Origin: Hibiscus mutabilis
Lineage: Eukaryota > Streptophyta > Magnoliopsida > Malvales > Malvaceae
Direction of reading: 5' to 3'
DNA length: 64,000 bases
Assembly: GCA_019671005.1 (NCBI GenBank)
Contig: CM033745.1
Location: 17,102,921 to 17,166,920 of the forward strand
Positions 22,794-35,953 of the stretch are shown here, piece after piece. How positions within the stretch are numbered: the stretch's first letter is position 1; every line of letters starts with the position of its first letter. The position numbers were made by a program, and so were the translations under genes. Below the pieces are notes generated by a model. The model made no database searches and was not told the DNA's origin. It saw only the letters and a program-made list of their open reading frames with translations.

Positions 22794-24506
22794 GGGTCAT
22801 GCCCTACGTGGAGATTGAAGAGAACAAATGGGGGAGCCGATTGTGTAGCGTATAAATAGGGGGAATGTGCACAAGATATAGAGAAAATAGGGAACAAAGA
22901 ATCGATTCAGTGATAGGTTGGTAAGCTCGAGTTTTCAGTTTAATAAATTCGAGTCTTCGCTATCGATTAGGGGTTGATAAATAACAACCATCATCTCTTC
23001 CGAAAGCCAAGAATAAAGGCGTTGTTATCCGAAAACCTCAAAAGCATTGGGTTGTCGAGGTGAGTGTAGTTGTGTCAAAGGATAGGCTCGGTGTCATCCC
23101 ATTGCATTATTTTGTGGTTATCTTTGTATTTGTTTAAAGGCTCACATAGAGCAACCGTGTTGAATCCAATTGGCAAATCCGGTAAGTACCTACCTTGCAT
23201 TGCTTTGACATGTGCAAATATGACTATGATATGTTACACGTATATGATATATAAAAATAATATGAAATGTTACATTTTGATATTTCACATGATATGACTT
23301 GAAAAAAATATGGACTTTGTGAATTTGTGTAATTATGGACATTGGATACAATTGGCATGCTATAGGATTATTAAGCTCGGTTAAGTAAGGGAGGACTACG
23401 GTCCAGGGCTATGACCTATATATAGAGAAAATAAGGTCGGATGTGTAAGTGATACGTCCCTGGAGCTACGGCTCAGGGACTACGGCCTATTCTCCGTTAT
23501 ATGTGTTGGTGTACAGGGGAATCTGTGTATCCAATAGTACCTAACATGATATGTGCTTATGAATTATGCTACGACATTATGGTTTATGAATTATGCTACG
23601 ACATTATGATATGAATATGTGGAATGTATATGTGAATATGAGAGCATGAAAATAAGTTAAATAAGCATGAATTGTGTATAGTGTAATATGACTACTTGTA
23701 TATTTGATTTTTATGCATTTCATAATATTGATCATTTATTGTAATCGTTGTAACTACCTCACTAGGCTATGTAAGCCTAACATGTGTGTCTCATGCATTT
23801 TCAGGACCTTGATCAATTTCGAGCCTTGATCGTGTTGTTGCGGTTGCAAGTCATGTCTCCGCCATATATGTATGATATCTTTTGCTATAAACTCCTATTA
23901 AAGTGGCATATGGTCCAACTTGTTTTGTATAAGCCTTTCTATGATTGTAAGATGACTTAGTAATATGGTTTTGGTTGTATGCTTAGAATGACTAGATTTG
24001 GATAGGTTAAAATGGTTAAAAAGTGCCTAAAATGAGCCTAAATTGAAAACTTAGTAAATGGATTTTGAACGCCCTAAAATTTGACGTACCAATAGGAACC
24101 TGGTTTATAAGTGTACTGGTAAAATTTGGTAAATTTGGTAAATTTAGTTAAGTTACAAAATTGATTTCCGTAAAAAGTCTCAAATTGGTTTAATTGGCTT
24201 GGTAAATCGATAGGTTCTAATAATGAAACCTTTAGATTAATAATTAGGAGAGTTTAATTTCAATTGGTAATACGAAATCAGATAACTGGTAAAAATTTAC
24301 AAATTAATCCCTAAGCTTAAGAAAAGTTTAAAATTAACCCCAACTCCAATTAAGTTTAGTAACCAATAAAGTGGATAAGTTTTATAATAATCAATATGAT
24401 ACATATATTAGGTTTTGAACTCTGAAACTTTTTCTGAACCTTCGATTAATCTTTCGATAACGCTATCCGACCCAGATCTCTACCAGACCGGGAAAGGGGT
24501 GTTACA
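22794..24506 (+). repeat. gypsy LTR a, 5'-truncated
   Basis: It aligns with positions 32395-34072 of the full LTR and lacks roughly the first 300 nt. It contains the TATAAATAGGG promoter word near 22852 and ends GGGGTGTTACA immediately before the primer-binding site. Confidence 0.8.
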
Positions 24507-27500
24507 ATTATGGTATCAGAGCCTAGGTTTAGTCGATTCTAGGACTAACCAAGTATCCATTATGAGTCTGCATATGCCACTTAGGAGTTATTTGAATATG
24601 TATTCTATGACTTGCAACTTACACGATTTAATCCTTATGTGTAAATTAGACCTAAAATGTCTGGTCCTACCAATAAAAGGGTAGTGAACGAACTTTATCT
24701 GGGCTCCTCCGCAACTCAGGGGGACAATTTGAGGCCTAAAATCCAATCCGAGCGTGTGGGAAAGAACGACCCACCTCACCTCCATCAATGCCACCCGCTC
24801 AGTAGGCGTATCTGATGTCCATGGCGGACATGATTAAACAGGTGGTGGACTTATGTTTTGAACTTGTTTATACTTTGATAGATCCAGGCTCCACCTATTC
24901 TTTTATTAGTGAACCATTGATTGAAAAGTGTGCTTTAGAATAAGAACCTATTGCTTCCGAGATACTTGTCTCAAAACCACTAGGAGATAGTGTGTCTATT
25001 TAAATAATCTGTAGAGCTTGTTCCTTAAGGATCCAAGGGATCCCATTTCTGGCCAATTTGATGTCTTTGACCTTCCATGAGTTTGATCTCATTATAGGCC
25101 TCGATTTGCTAGCAAAATATCAAGCGTGGGTGGATTGTTCAAAGAAGAAATTATATCTCCGTGGACTCAGTAAGGAGAGCATAACCTTGATGAAGTCCGA
25201 ACCTGAGCCTAAAAAGAGTCTCATGTACGCCATGGAGTCTGAGAATGATTTGAAGATCGAAGACGTGCCCGTGGTGAAAAAATTTCTCGATGTGTTTCCC
25301 GATGAACTTCTGAGCCTTTCTTCCACCCGTGAAGTTGAGTTCGGGATAGAAGTACAACCTGGAACTACTCCGATCTCCACTACTCCGTATAGAATGGCTC
25401 TGGTAGAGTTGAAAGAGTTAAAAGCTCAAATTCAAGACCTTCAAGATAAGGGATTCATCCGACCGAGTTCCTCACCCTGTGGAGCACCGGTTTTGTTCAT
25501 CAAAAAGAAGGATGGATCAATGCGTCTATGCATTGACTATCGTCAATTGAATAAAGTGACGATCAAGAACAAATACCCACTTCCGATGATAGATGACCTC
25601 TTTTATCAGTTGAAGGATGCTTCTGTCTTTTCCAAGATAGATCTTCGGTCCGGATACTACCAAATGTTGGTGAAAAAGTTTGATGTTCCAAAGACTGTCT
25701 TTCGCACCAGATATGGTCACTATGAATTTCTGGTGATGCCTTTTGGGCTCACGAATGCACCTGCAGTCTTCGTAGACCTAATGAATCGTGTATTATGACC
25801 CTATCTCGATATGTTTGTGGTTGTCTTTATAGATGACATGTTGATCTATTCTAAAGACTCTACTTCTCATGAAGAACATCTCAGGATTGTGCTTCAGACC
25901 CTCCGGGAAAAACAACTCTACGCCAAGTTCAGTAAATGTGAATTCTGGTTATCCAAAGCATCCTTTCTTGGCCATGTGATTTCTTCTGCAGGAATCCACG
26001 TAGATCCAAAAAAGATCCAAGAAATCATTGATTGGACTCCTCCGAAGAATGTAGGAGAAGTTCGTAGTTTTCTGGGCCTTGCAGGCTATTACCATAGATT
26101 CGTTAAGGGATTCTCAATGCTTGCAGTACCCTTAATGAAGCTTCTTCGCATGGATACTCCCTTTGTGTGGACTGTTGATCAGCAAAGGAGTTTCGACCAG
26201 CTCAAGCAAGTCCTTACGCATGCTCATGTCTTGGTGCAACCCGAGTTGGGCAAAGATTTCACCGTGTACAGTGATACATCCCACCTAGGGTTAGGCTGTG
26301 TTCTGATGCAAGAAGGCAAAGTCATAGCTTATGCCTCACGTCAACTCAAGCCTTACGAGTTGAACTATCTGACTCATGATCTAGAACTTGCCGTAGTTGT
26401 GTTTGCTTTAAAGATTTGGATGCATTATCTTTACGGTGAGAAGTGTTGTCTCTATACTAATCACAAAAGCTTGAAATAACTTCGACTCGAAAAGACCTAA
26501 ATCTTCGTCCTATTGCTGATGGATGGAATTGTTGAAAGATTATGATTTAGTCATTGACTACCATCCCGGTAAAGCCAATGTGGTGGCTGACGCTCTTAGC
26601 CAAAAGCCCACTTCTTCTACGAGATACTTGAATGCTCACTTCCGACTCAGGAAGCATGGCAAATTGTTAGCTGAGCTGAGAGTTCACTTCATCATTGTAT
26701 CTTGAATTAAGGTAATCCAAGGAAATAATGAGGAGTTGCAACCCCTTATTGCTAAGGTCAATGATAGCTCAGATTCTGACTTTGCTTTGAATTTCGAAGG
26801 GTTATTGTGTTTCCGCAACCGCATTTGTGTTCCTGATGGTGATGATTTTTGGAACCAAATCCTAAGTGAAGCTCATTCTAGCCCTTTCTCTGTTCACCCT
26901 GGAGCTATCAAAATGTACAAAGATCTGAAGGAGATCTATTGGTGGTCCGGTATGAAGAATGAAATCACGGACTACGTAGCTAGGTGTTTGACTTACCAAT
27001 GGGTCAAAACTGAGCACAAGGTACAAACGGGTCTTCTACAGCCTATTAAACTTCCGTAATGGAAATGAGAGCGTATCACGATAGACTTTGTAAGTGGTCT
27101 ACCTTTGACTCCGAAGAAAAATAATGCCATATGGGTCATTGTGGACCGATTCACCAAGCCTGCTCACTTCCTTCCGGTAAGAATAGATTTTAGCTTGCCT
27201 AAGCTCGCAAAGTTGTACATCCATGAAGTTATTCGTTTACACGAAATCCCAGTATCTATCATCTTCAATCGTGACCTATAATTTACGTCTCGGTTTTGGA
27301 GGACCTTATATGAGGCCTTGGGAACGCGAGTGCATCTTAGCACTACTTTCCATCCTCAAACAGACGGCCAATCTGAAAGAGTTATTCAGGTAACTCTAAA
27401 CCTTTCTCTAAGTTATGTGAATAAGTATTTGTACCAATCATAAATCTTCCTTATAGATTCTAGAAGATATGCTCCGAGCCTCTGTCATCGACTTTGGGAA

Positions 27501-27948
27501 TACGTAGGAGAAATCCATACCCTTGGTCGAGTTTGCTTACAACAACAGTTACCAGGCTTCAATTCAAATGGTTCCATATGAAGCTCTGTATAGAATGAGG
27601 TATAGTACTCCTCTTTGTTGGACCGAACTCGGTGAAGGCAAGATGCTAGGTCCTGACTTACTTCGGGAAACCGAAGAAAGGACTACCATTATCCATGATC
27701 AGCTTAAAGCTGCCTTTGAGTGACACAAGTCCTATGCCGACTTGGGCATGAGAGATATTCAGTACGAGGTTGGTGAAAATGTCTTCCTTAAAGTATCTTC
27801 GTGGAAGAAGATTCTTCGTTTCAGAAAGAAATGAAAGCTAAGTCCCCGCTTCATTGGTCCATTCGAGGTGGTTGAAAAGATTGGACCAGTTGCCTACCGA
27901 TTAGCTCTCCTCGAGGAGTTAAGTCGGATTCACAACATCTTCCATGTA
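24507..27948 (+). pseudogene. gypsy gag-pol copy A (no intact frame)
   Basis: Most of gag is absent. Recognisable pol parts are: protease tail FDLIIGLD (about 25081); RT from about 25280 with KKKDGSMRLCIDYRQLN, the first catalytic Asp in FSKIDLRSGYYQ, and VMPFGLTNAP; the second RT motif as FIDD near 25826; RNase H near 26260 (VYSDTSHLGLG); the integrase zinc domain near 26870-27010, with one zinc-ligand Cys read as Tyr (CLTYQWVK); and integrase core 27.06-27.5 kb. Stops include TAA near 24941 and TGA at 25796-25798. Copy A ends inside the integrase C-terminal region at the duplication junction. Confidence 0.85.
24511..24522 (+). promoter_or_regulatory. primer-binding site, copy A
   Basis: TGGTATCAGAGC, the plant initiator tRNA-Met complement, lies four bases after LTR a. 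The same site recurs at 28373 (copy B) and about 34077 (copy C). Confidence 0.85.
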
Positions 27949-28368
27949 CCAATAGGAACCTGGTTTATAAGTGTACTGGTAAAATTTGGTAAATTTGGTA
28001 AATTTAGTTAAGTTACAAAATTGATTTCCGTAAAAAGTCTCAAATTGGTTTAATTGGCTTGGTAAATCGATAGGTTCTAATAATGAAACCTTTAGATTAA
28101 TAATTAGGAGAGTTTAATTTCAATTGGTAATACGAAATCAGATAACTGGTAAAAATTTACAAATTAATCCCTAAGCTTAAGAAAAGTTTAAAATTAACCC
28201 CAACTCCAATTAAGTTTAGTAACCAATAAAGTGGATAAGTTTTATAATAATCAATATGATACATATATTAGGTTTTGAACTCAAAACTTTTTTTGAACCT
28301 TCTTCGATTAATCTTTCGATAACGCTATCCGACCCAGATCTCTACCAGACCGGGAAAGGGGTGTTACA
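27949..28368 (+). repeat. gypsy LTR fragment b (last 420 nt)
   Basis: This is the 3' part of the LTR, almost identical to 24089-24506, joined directly to the integrase end of copy A. It is followed by a primer-binding site at 28373. Confidence 0.85.
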
Positions 28369-31300
28369 ATTATGGTATCAGAGCCTAGGTTTAGTCGATT
28401 CTAGGACTAACCAAGTATCCATTATGAGTCTGCATATGCCACTTAGGAGTTATTTGAATATGTATTCTATGACTTGCAACTTACACGATTTAATCCTTAT
28501 GTGTAAATTAGACCTAAAATGTCTGGTCCTACCAATAAAAGGGTAGTGAACGAACTTTATCCGGGCTCCTCCGCAACTTTCGGGGGACAATTTGAGGCCT
28601 AAAATCCAATCCGAAAGTGTGGGAAAGAACGACCCACCTCACCTCCATCAATGCCACCCGCTCAGTAGGCGTATCTGATGTCCATGGCGGACATGATTAA
28701 ACAGGTGGTGGACTTATGTTTTGAACTTGTTTATACTTTGATAGATCCAGGCTCCACATATTCTTTTATTAGTGAACCATTGATTGAAAAGTGTGCTTTA
28801 GAATAAGAACCTATTGCTTCCGAGATACTTGTCTCAAAACCACTAGGAGATAGTGTGTCTATTTAAATAATCTGTAGAGCTTGTTCCTTAAGGATCCAAG
28901 GGATCCCATTTCTGGCCAATTTGATGTCTTTGACCTTCCATGAGTTTGATCTCATTATAGGCCTCGATTTGCTAGCTAAATATCAAGCGTGGGTGGATTG
29001 TTCAAAGAAGAAATTATATCTTCGTGGACTCGGTAAGGAGAGCATAACCTTGATGAAGTCCGAACCTGAGCCTAAAAAGAGTCTCATGTACGCCATGGAG
29101 TCTGAGAATGATTTGAAGATCGAAGACGTGCCCGTGGTGAAAAAATTTCGATGTGTTTCCATTTGAACTTCGATAGCCTCTCTTCCACCCGTGAAGTTGA
29201 GTTCGGGATAGAAGTACAACCTGGAACTACTCCGATCTCCACTACTCCGTATAGAATGGCTCTGGTAGAGTTGAAAGAGTTAAAAGCTCAAATTCAAGAC
29301 CTTCAAGATAAGGGATTCATCCGACCGAGTTCCTCACCCTGTGGAGCACCGGTTTTGTTCGTCAAAAAGAAGGATGGATCAATGCGTCTATGCATTGACT
29401 ATCGTCAATTGAATAAAGTGACGATCAAGAACAAATACCCACTTCCGATGATAGATGACCTCTTTTATCAGTTGAAGGATGCTTCTGTCTTTTCCAAGAT
29501 AGATCTTCAGTCCGGATACTACCAAATGTTGGTGAAAAAGTTTGATGTTCCAAAGACTGTCTTTCGCACCAGATATGGTCACTATGAATTTCTGGTGATG
29601 CCTTTTGGGCTCACGAATGCACCTGCAGTCTTCGTTTTTACCTAATGAATCGTGTATTATGACCCTATCTCGATATGTTTGTGGTTGTCTTTATAGATGA
29701 CATGTTGATCTATTCTAAAGACTCTACTTCTCATGAAGAACATCTCAGGATTGTGCTTCAGACCCTCCGGGAAAAACAACTCTACGTCAAGTTCAGTAAA
29801 TGTGAATTCTGGTTATCCAAAGCATCCTTTCTTGGCCATGTGATTTCTTCTGCAGGAATCCACGTAGATCCAAAAAAGATCCAAGAAATCATTGATTGGA
29901 CTCCTCCGAAGAATGTAGGAGAAGTTCGTAGTTTTCTGGGCCTTGCAGGCTATTACCATAGATTCGTTAAGGGATTCTCAATGCTTGCAGCACCCTTAAT
30001 GAAGCTTCTTCACATGGATACTCCCTTTGTGTGGACTGTTGATCAGCAAAGGAGTTTCGACCAACTCAAGCAAGTCCTTACGCATGCTCATGTCTTGGTG
30101 CAACCCGAGTTGGGCAAAGATTTCACCGTGTACAGTGATACATCCCACCTAGGGTTAGGCTGTGTTCTGATGCAAGAAGGCAAAGTCATAGCTTATGCCT
30201 CACGTCAACTCAAGCCTTACGAGTTGAACTATCTGACTCATGATCTAGAACTTGCCGTAGTTGTGTTTGCTTTAAAGATTTGGATGCATTATCTTTACGG
30301 TGAGAAGTGTTGTCTCTATACTAATCACAAAAGCTTGAAATAACTTCTGACTCAGAAAGACCTAAATCTTCGTCGGCGCTGATGGATGGAATTGTTGAAA
30401 GATTATGATTTAGTCATTGACTACCATCCCGGTAAAGCCAATGTGGTGGCTGACGCTCTTAGCCAAAAGCCCACTTCTTCTACGAGATACTTGAATGCTC
30501 ACTTCCGACTCAGGAAGCATGGCAAATTGTTAGCTGAGCTGAGAGTTCACTCCATCATTGTATCTTGAATTAAGGTAATCCAAGGAAATAATGAGGAGTT
30601 GCAACCCCTTATTGCTAAGGTCAATGATAGCTCAGATTCTGACTTTGCTTTGAATTTCGAAGGGTTATTGTGTTTCCACAACCGCATTTGTGTTCCTGAT
30701 GGTGATGATTTTTGGAACCAAATCCTAAGTGAAGCTCATTCTAGCCATATCTCTGTTCACCCTGGAGATATCAAAATGTACAAAGATCTGAAGGAGATCT
30801 ATTGGTGGTCCGGTATGAAGAATGAAATCACGGACTACGTAGCTAGGTGTTTGACTTACCAATGGGTCAAAACTGAGCACAAGGTACCAACGGGTCTTCT
30901 ACAGCCTATTAAACTTCCGAAATGGAAATGAGAGCGTATCACGATAGACTTTGTAAGTGGTCTACCTTTGACTCCGAAGAAAAATAATGCCATATGGGTC
31001 ATTGTGGACCGATTCACCAAGCCTGCTCACTTCCTTCCGGTAAGAATAGATTTTAGCTTGCCTAAGCTCGCAAAGTTGTACATCCATGAAGTTATTCGTT
31101 TACACGAAATCCCAGTATCTATCATCTTCAATCGTGACCTATAATTTACGTCTCGGTTTTGGAGGACCTTATATGAGGCCTTGGGAACGCGAGTGCATCT
31201 TAGCACTACTTTCCATCCTCAAACAGACGTCCAATCTGAAAGAGTTATTCAGGTAACTCTAAACCCTTCTCTAAGTTATGTGAATAAGTATTTGTACCAA

Positions 31301-32090
31301 TCATAAATCTTCCTTATAGATTCTAGAAGATATGCTCCGAGCCTCTGTCATCGACTTTGGGAATACGTAGGAGAAATCCATACCCTTGGTCGAGTTTGCT
31401 TACAACAACAGTTACCAGGCTTCAATTCAAATGGTTCCATATGAAGCTCTGTATAGAATGAGGTATAGTACTCCTCTTTGTTGGACCGAACTCGGTGAAG
31501 GCAAGATGCTAGGTCCTGACTTACTTCGGGAAACCGAAGAAAGGACTACCATTATCCATGATCAGCTTAAAGCTGCCTTTGAGTGACACAAGTCCTATGC
31601 CGACTTGGGCATGAGAGATATTCAGTACGAGGTTGGTGAAAATGCCTTCCTTAAAGTATCTTCGTGGAAGAAGATTCTTCGTTTCAGAAAGAAATGAAAG
31701 CTAAGTCCCCGCTTCATTGGTCCATTCGAGGTGGTTGAAAAGATTGGACCAGTTGCCTACCGATTAGCTCTCCTCGAGGAGTTAAGTCAGATTCACAATA
31801 TCTTCCATGTATCTATGCTACGAAAGTACCGATCAGACCCTTCTTATGTGATCGAGCCAGAGTCTGTGGAAATCCAATCTAATCTGACATACGAGGAAGA
31901 ACCTGTTCAGATCCTCGCACGAGAGACTAAGAGGCTTCGTAACAAGTCTGTGCCCTTAGTGAAAGTTTTGTGGCGAAGTCATTTCGTTGAAGAGGCAACA
32001 TGGGAACCTGAGGAGACTATGCAGAAATAGTATCCTCATCTATTCGCTAGAAATGAAAATTCGAGGACGAATTTTCTTAAGGGGGAGAGT
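28369..32090 (+). pseudogene. gypsy gag-pol copy B with chromodomain end
   Basis: Nearly identical to copy A, including the same early TAA (about 28804) and the same TGA between the two RT motifs, so both copies derive from an already dead element. It keeps the C-terminal part that A lost. From about 31731 it encodes the integrase tail and a chromodomain-like segment (EEPVQILARETKRLRNKSV, then VLWRSH and EATWEPEE), which in chromoviruses guides insertion to marked chromatin. Local differences from A are short and clustered (near 28577, 29149-29180, 29634 and 30345-30380). Confidence 0.85.
32079..32089 (+). promoter_or_regulatory. polypurine tract before LTR c
   Basis: AAGGGGGAGAG lies immediately upstream of the LTR start TGTCACACCC and would prime plus-strand DNA synthesis. 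Confidence 0.8.
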
Positions 32091-34072
32091 TGTCACACCC
32101 TGAAAACCAGTCTAGTCGGGGTTAGGTTCCGGTGATCAAATATTATGTACTGGTTATATAATTAGTTCGATCTTGTACCTAATTTAAAGCAGTAAAGGTT
32201 ATTTGGGCTAACCGTATCAGTTTATTATTATTATTACTAAAATAATAATAATAATAATAATAAAGAAAATATATATATAATGCCGTAAGTGGGGGGACCC
32301 ACGAAAAATTCCTTCAAATTGAAGGAATTGATGTGAATTCCCCCATGTTTGGGGAATGATTCGGCAAGGTGGCCACTACGTGGCTCAAGCCTAAGGGCCA
32401 TGCCTTACGTGGAGATTGAAGAGAACAAATGGGGGAGCCGGCCATGTAGTGTATAAATAGGGGAAATACGCACAAGATATAGAGAAAATAGAGAACAAAC
32501 AATCGATTCAGTGATAGGTTGGTAAGCTCGAGATTTCGGTTTAATAAATTAGAGTCCTCGCTATCGATTAGGGGTTGATAAAGAACAACTGTCATCTCTT
32601 CTGAATGCCAAGGATAAAGCGTTGTTATTCAAAAACCTCAAAAGCATCGGGTTGTCGAGGTGAGTGTAGTTGTGTCAAGGGATAAGCTCGGTGCCATCCC
32701 GTTGCATTATTTTGTGGTTATGTTTGTATTTGTTTAAAGGCTCACGTAGAGCAACCGTGTTGAATCCAATTGGCAAATCCGGTAAGTACCTACCTTGCAT
32801 TGCTTTGACATGTGCAAATATGACTATGATATGTTACACGTATATGATATATAAAAATAATATAAAATGTTACATTTTGATATTTGACATGATATGACTT
32901 GAAAAAAATATGGACTATGTGAATTTGTGTAATTATGGACATTGGATACAATTGGCATGCTATAGGATTATTGATCTCGGTTAAGTAAGGGAGGACTACG
33001 GTCCAGGGCTACGACATATATGTGGAGGAAATAAGGTCGGATGTGTAAGGGATATATCTCCGGAGCTACGGCTCAGGGACTGCGGCCTACTCTCCGTTAT
33101 ATGTGTTGGTGTATAGGGGAATCCGTGTATCCAATAGTACCTAACATGATATGTGCTTATGAATTATGCTACGATATTATGATTATGATATGAATATGTG
33201 GAATGCATATGTGAATATGAGAGCATGAAAATAAGTGAAATAAGCATGAATTGTGTATAGTGTAATATGACTACTTGTATATTTGATTTTTATGCATTTC
33301 ATAATATTGATAATTTATTGTAATCGTTATAACTACCTCACTAGGCTATGTAAGCCTAACATGTGTGTCGCATGCATTTTCAGGACCTTGATCAATTCCG
33401 AGCCTTGATCGTGTTATTGCGGTTGCAAGTCACGTCTCTGCCATATATGTATGTTATCTTTTGCTATAAACTCCTAGTAAAGTGGCATATGGACCAACTT
33501 GTTTTGTATAAGCCTTTTTATGATTGTAAGATGACTTAGTAATATGGTTTTGGTTGTATGCTTAGAATGACTAGATTTGGATAGTTTAAAATGGTTAAAA
33601 GTGCCTAAAATGAGCCTAAAGTGAAAACTTAGTAAATGGATTCTGAACGCCCTAAAATTTGACGTACCAATAGGAACCTGGTTTATAAGTGTACTGGTAA
33701 AATTTGGTAAATTTAGTTAAGTTACAAAACTGATTTCCTTAAAAAGTCTCAAATTGGTTTAATTAGCTTGGTAAATCGATAGATTCTAATGAAACTTTTA
33801 GATCAATAATTAGGAGAGTTTAATTTCAATTGGTAATACGAAATCAGATAACTGGTAAAAATTTACAAATTAGTCCTTAAGCATAAGAAAAGTTTAAAAT
33901 TGGCCCCAACTCCGATTAAGTTTAGTAACCAATAAAGTGGATAAGTCTTAATAATAATCAATATGATACTTATATTAGGTTTTGAACTCTGAAACTTTTT
34001 TCGAACCCTCGATTAGTCTTTCGATAACGCTATCCGACCTAGATCTCTACCAGACCGGGAAGGGGTGTTACA
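32091..34072 (+). repeat. full-length gypsy LTR c (1,982 nt)
   Basis: It begins TGTCACACCC and ends GGGTGTTACA, giving inverted terminal words. A (TTA)n then (TAA)n run lies at about 32221-32265 and could fold back. The TATA box TATAAATAGGGG is near 32451. It closes copy B and opens copy C, so one LTR is shared by two internal regions. Confidence 0.9.
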
Positions 34073-35358
34073 ATTATGGTATCAGAGCCTAGGTTTAGTC
34101 AATTCTAGGACTAACCATGCATCCGTTATGAGTTTGTACCTGCATATGCTACTTAGGAGTTATTTGAATATGTATTCTGTGACTTGCAACTTACACAATT
34201 TAATCTTTATGTGTAAATTAGACCTAAAATGTCTGGTCCTACCAATAGAAGGGTAGTGAATGAACCTTATCCGGGCTCCTCCTCAACTCAAAGGGACAAT
34301 TTGAGGCCTAAAATCTAACTCGAGCGTGTGGGACAGAACGACCCACCTCACCTCCATCAATGCCACCCGCTTAGTAGGCGTATCTGATGTCCATGACGGA
34401 CATGATTAAACAGGTGGTGGCGTTATGTTATGAACTTGTTTATACTTTGATAGATCCAGGCTCCACTTATTCATTTATTAGTGAACCCTTGATTGAAAAG
34501 TATGCTTTAGAATGTGAACCTGTTGCTTCCGAGATACTTGTCTCAAAACCACTATGAGATAGTGCAGCTATTCAAATAATCTGTAGAGCTTGTCCCTTAA
34601 GGATCAAAGGGGTCCCATTTCCGGCCAATTCGATGGCTTTGCCCTTTCATGAGTTCGATCTCATTATAGGCCTCGATTGGCTAGCTGAATATCAAGCATG
34701 GGTGGATTTTTCAAAGAAGAAATTATATCTCCGTAGACTCGGTAAGGAGAGAATAACCTTGATAAAGTCCGAACCCGAGCTTAAAAAGAGTCTCATGTAT
34801 GTCATGGAGTCTAAGAAAGATTTGAAAATCGAAGACGTTCCTGTGGTGAAAGAATTTCTCGATGTGTTTCCCGATGAACTTTCGGGACTCCCTCTCACCC
34901 GTGAAGTTGAGTTTGGGATAAAAGTACAACGTCTCCACTACTCCGTATAGAATGGCTCCGGTGGAGTTGGAGGAGTTAAAAGCTCAAATTCAAGACCTCC
35001 AAGATAAGGGATTTATCTGACCGAGTTTCTCACCCTGTGGAGTGCAGGTTTTGTTCGTCATGCGTCTATGCATTGACTATCGTCAATTGAATAAAGTGAC
35101 GATCAAGAACAAGTACCCACTTCTGATGATAGATAACCCCTTTGATCAGTTGAATGATGCTTCTGTCTTTTCCAAGATAGATCTTCGGTCCGGATACTAC
35201 CAAATGTTGGTGAAAGAGTCTAATGTTCCAAAGACTGCCTTTCATACCAGATATGGTCACTATAAATTTCTGGTGATGCATTTTGGGCTCACGAATGCAC
35301 CTGCAGTCTTCATGGACCTGATGAATCGTGTATTCCGACCCTATCTCGATAAGTTTGT
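34073..35358 (+). pseudogene. gypsy gag-pol copy C, cut within RT
   Basis: An older relative of copies A and B. It keeps a Cys codon where A and B have the early TAA (near 34513) and reads VFRPYLDKF where A and B have a TGA, but has its own deletions near 34930 and 35055. The first RT motif is present (FSKIDLRSGYYQ). Sequence stops after LDKFVV and continues as LTR at a GTGG word. Confidence 0.8.
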
Positions 35359-35953
35359 GGTATATGGTCCAAGTTGTTTTGTATAAGCCTTTCTATGATT
35401 GTAAGATGACTTAGTAATATGGTTTTGGTTGTATGCTTGGAATGACTAGATTTGGATAGGTTAAAATGGTTAAAAAGTGCCTAAAATGAGCCTAAAGTGA
35501 AAACTTAGTAAATGGATTCCGAACACCCTAAAATTTGACGTACCAATAGGAACTTGGTTTATAAGTGTAATGGTAAAATTTGGTAAATTTAGTTAAGTTA
35601 CAAAACTGATTTCTATAAAAAAATCTCAAATTGGTTTAATTGGCTTGGTAAATCGATAGGTTCTAATAATGAAACCTTTAAATCAATAATTAGGAGAGTT
35701 TAATTTCAATTGGTAATACGAAATCAGATAACTGGTAAAAATTTACAAATTAGTCCCTAAGGTTAAGAAAAGTTTAAAATTGACCCCAACTCCGATTAAG
35801 TTTAGTAACTAATAAAGTGGATAAGTCTTAAGAATAATCAATATGATACTTAGATTTGTTTTTGAACTCTGAAACTTTTTCTGAACCTTCGATTAGTCTT
35901 CCGATAACGCTATCTGACTCGAATCTCTACTAGACCGGGAAAGGGGTGTTACA
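35359..35953 (+). repeat. gypsy LTR fragment d
   Basis: Corresponds to the last 590 nt or so of LTR c (from about 33484) and ends AAGGGGTGTTACA. The sequence after 35953 belongs to the surrounding copia element. Confidence 0.85.

Larger units (their letters stand above)
22794..35953 (+). mobile_element. tandem array of Ty3-gypsy chromovirus copies (Tekay-like)
   Basis: The order is truncated LTR a (22794-24506), internal A (24507-27948), LTR fragment b (27949-28368), internal B (28369-32090), full LTR c (32091-34072), internal C cut inside the reverse transcriptase (34073 to about 35358), and LTR fragment d (to 35953). All lie in the same direction. A plus its flank and B are near-identical, and the 24086 and 27946 breakpoints give a 3,860-bp unit. 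Domain order protease-RT-RNase H-integrase-chromodomain assigns the family to chromoviruses. All copies are dead. Confidence 0.85.

Noticed and set aside
32221..32265. (TTA)n/(TAA)n run considered as a CRISPR-like or regulatory array
   Set aside because: It is a trinucleotide microsatellite inside a gypsy LTR.
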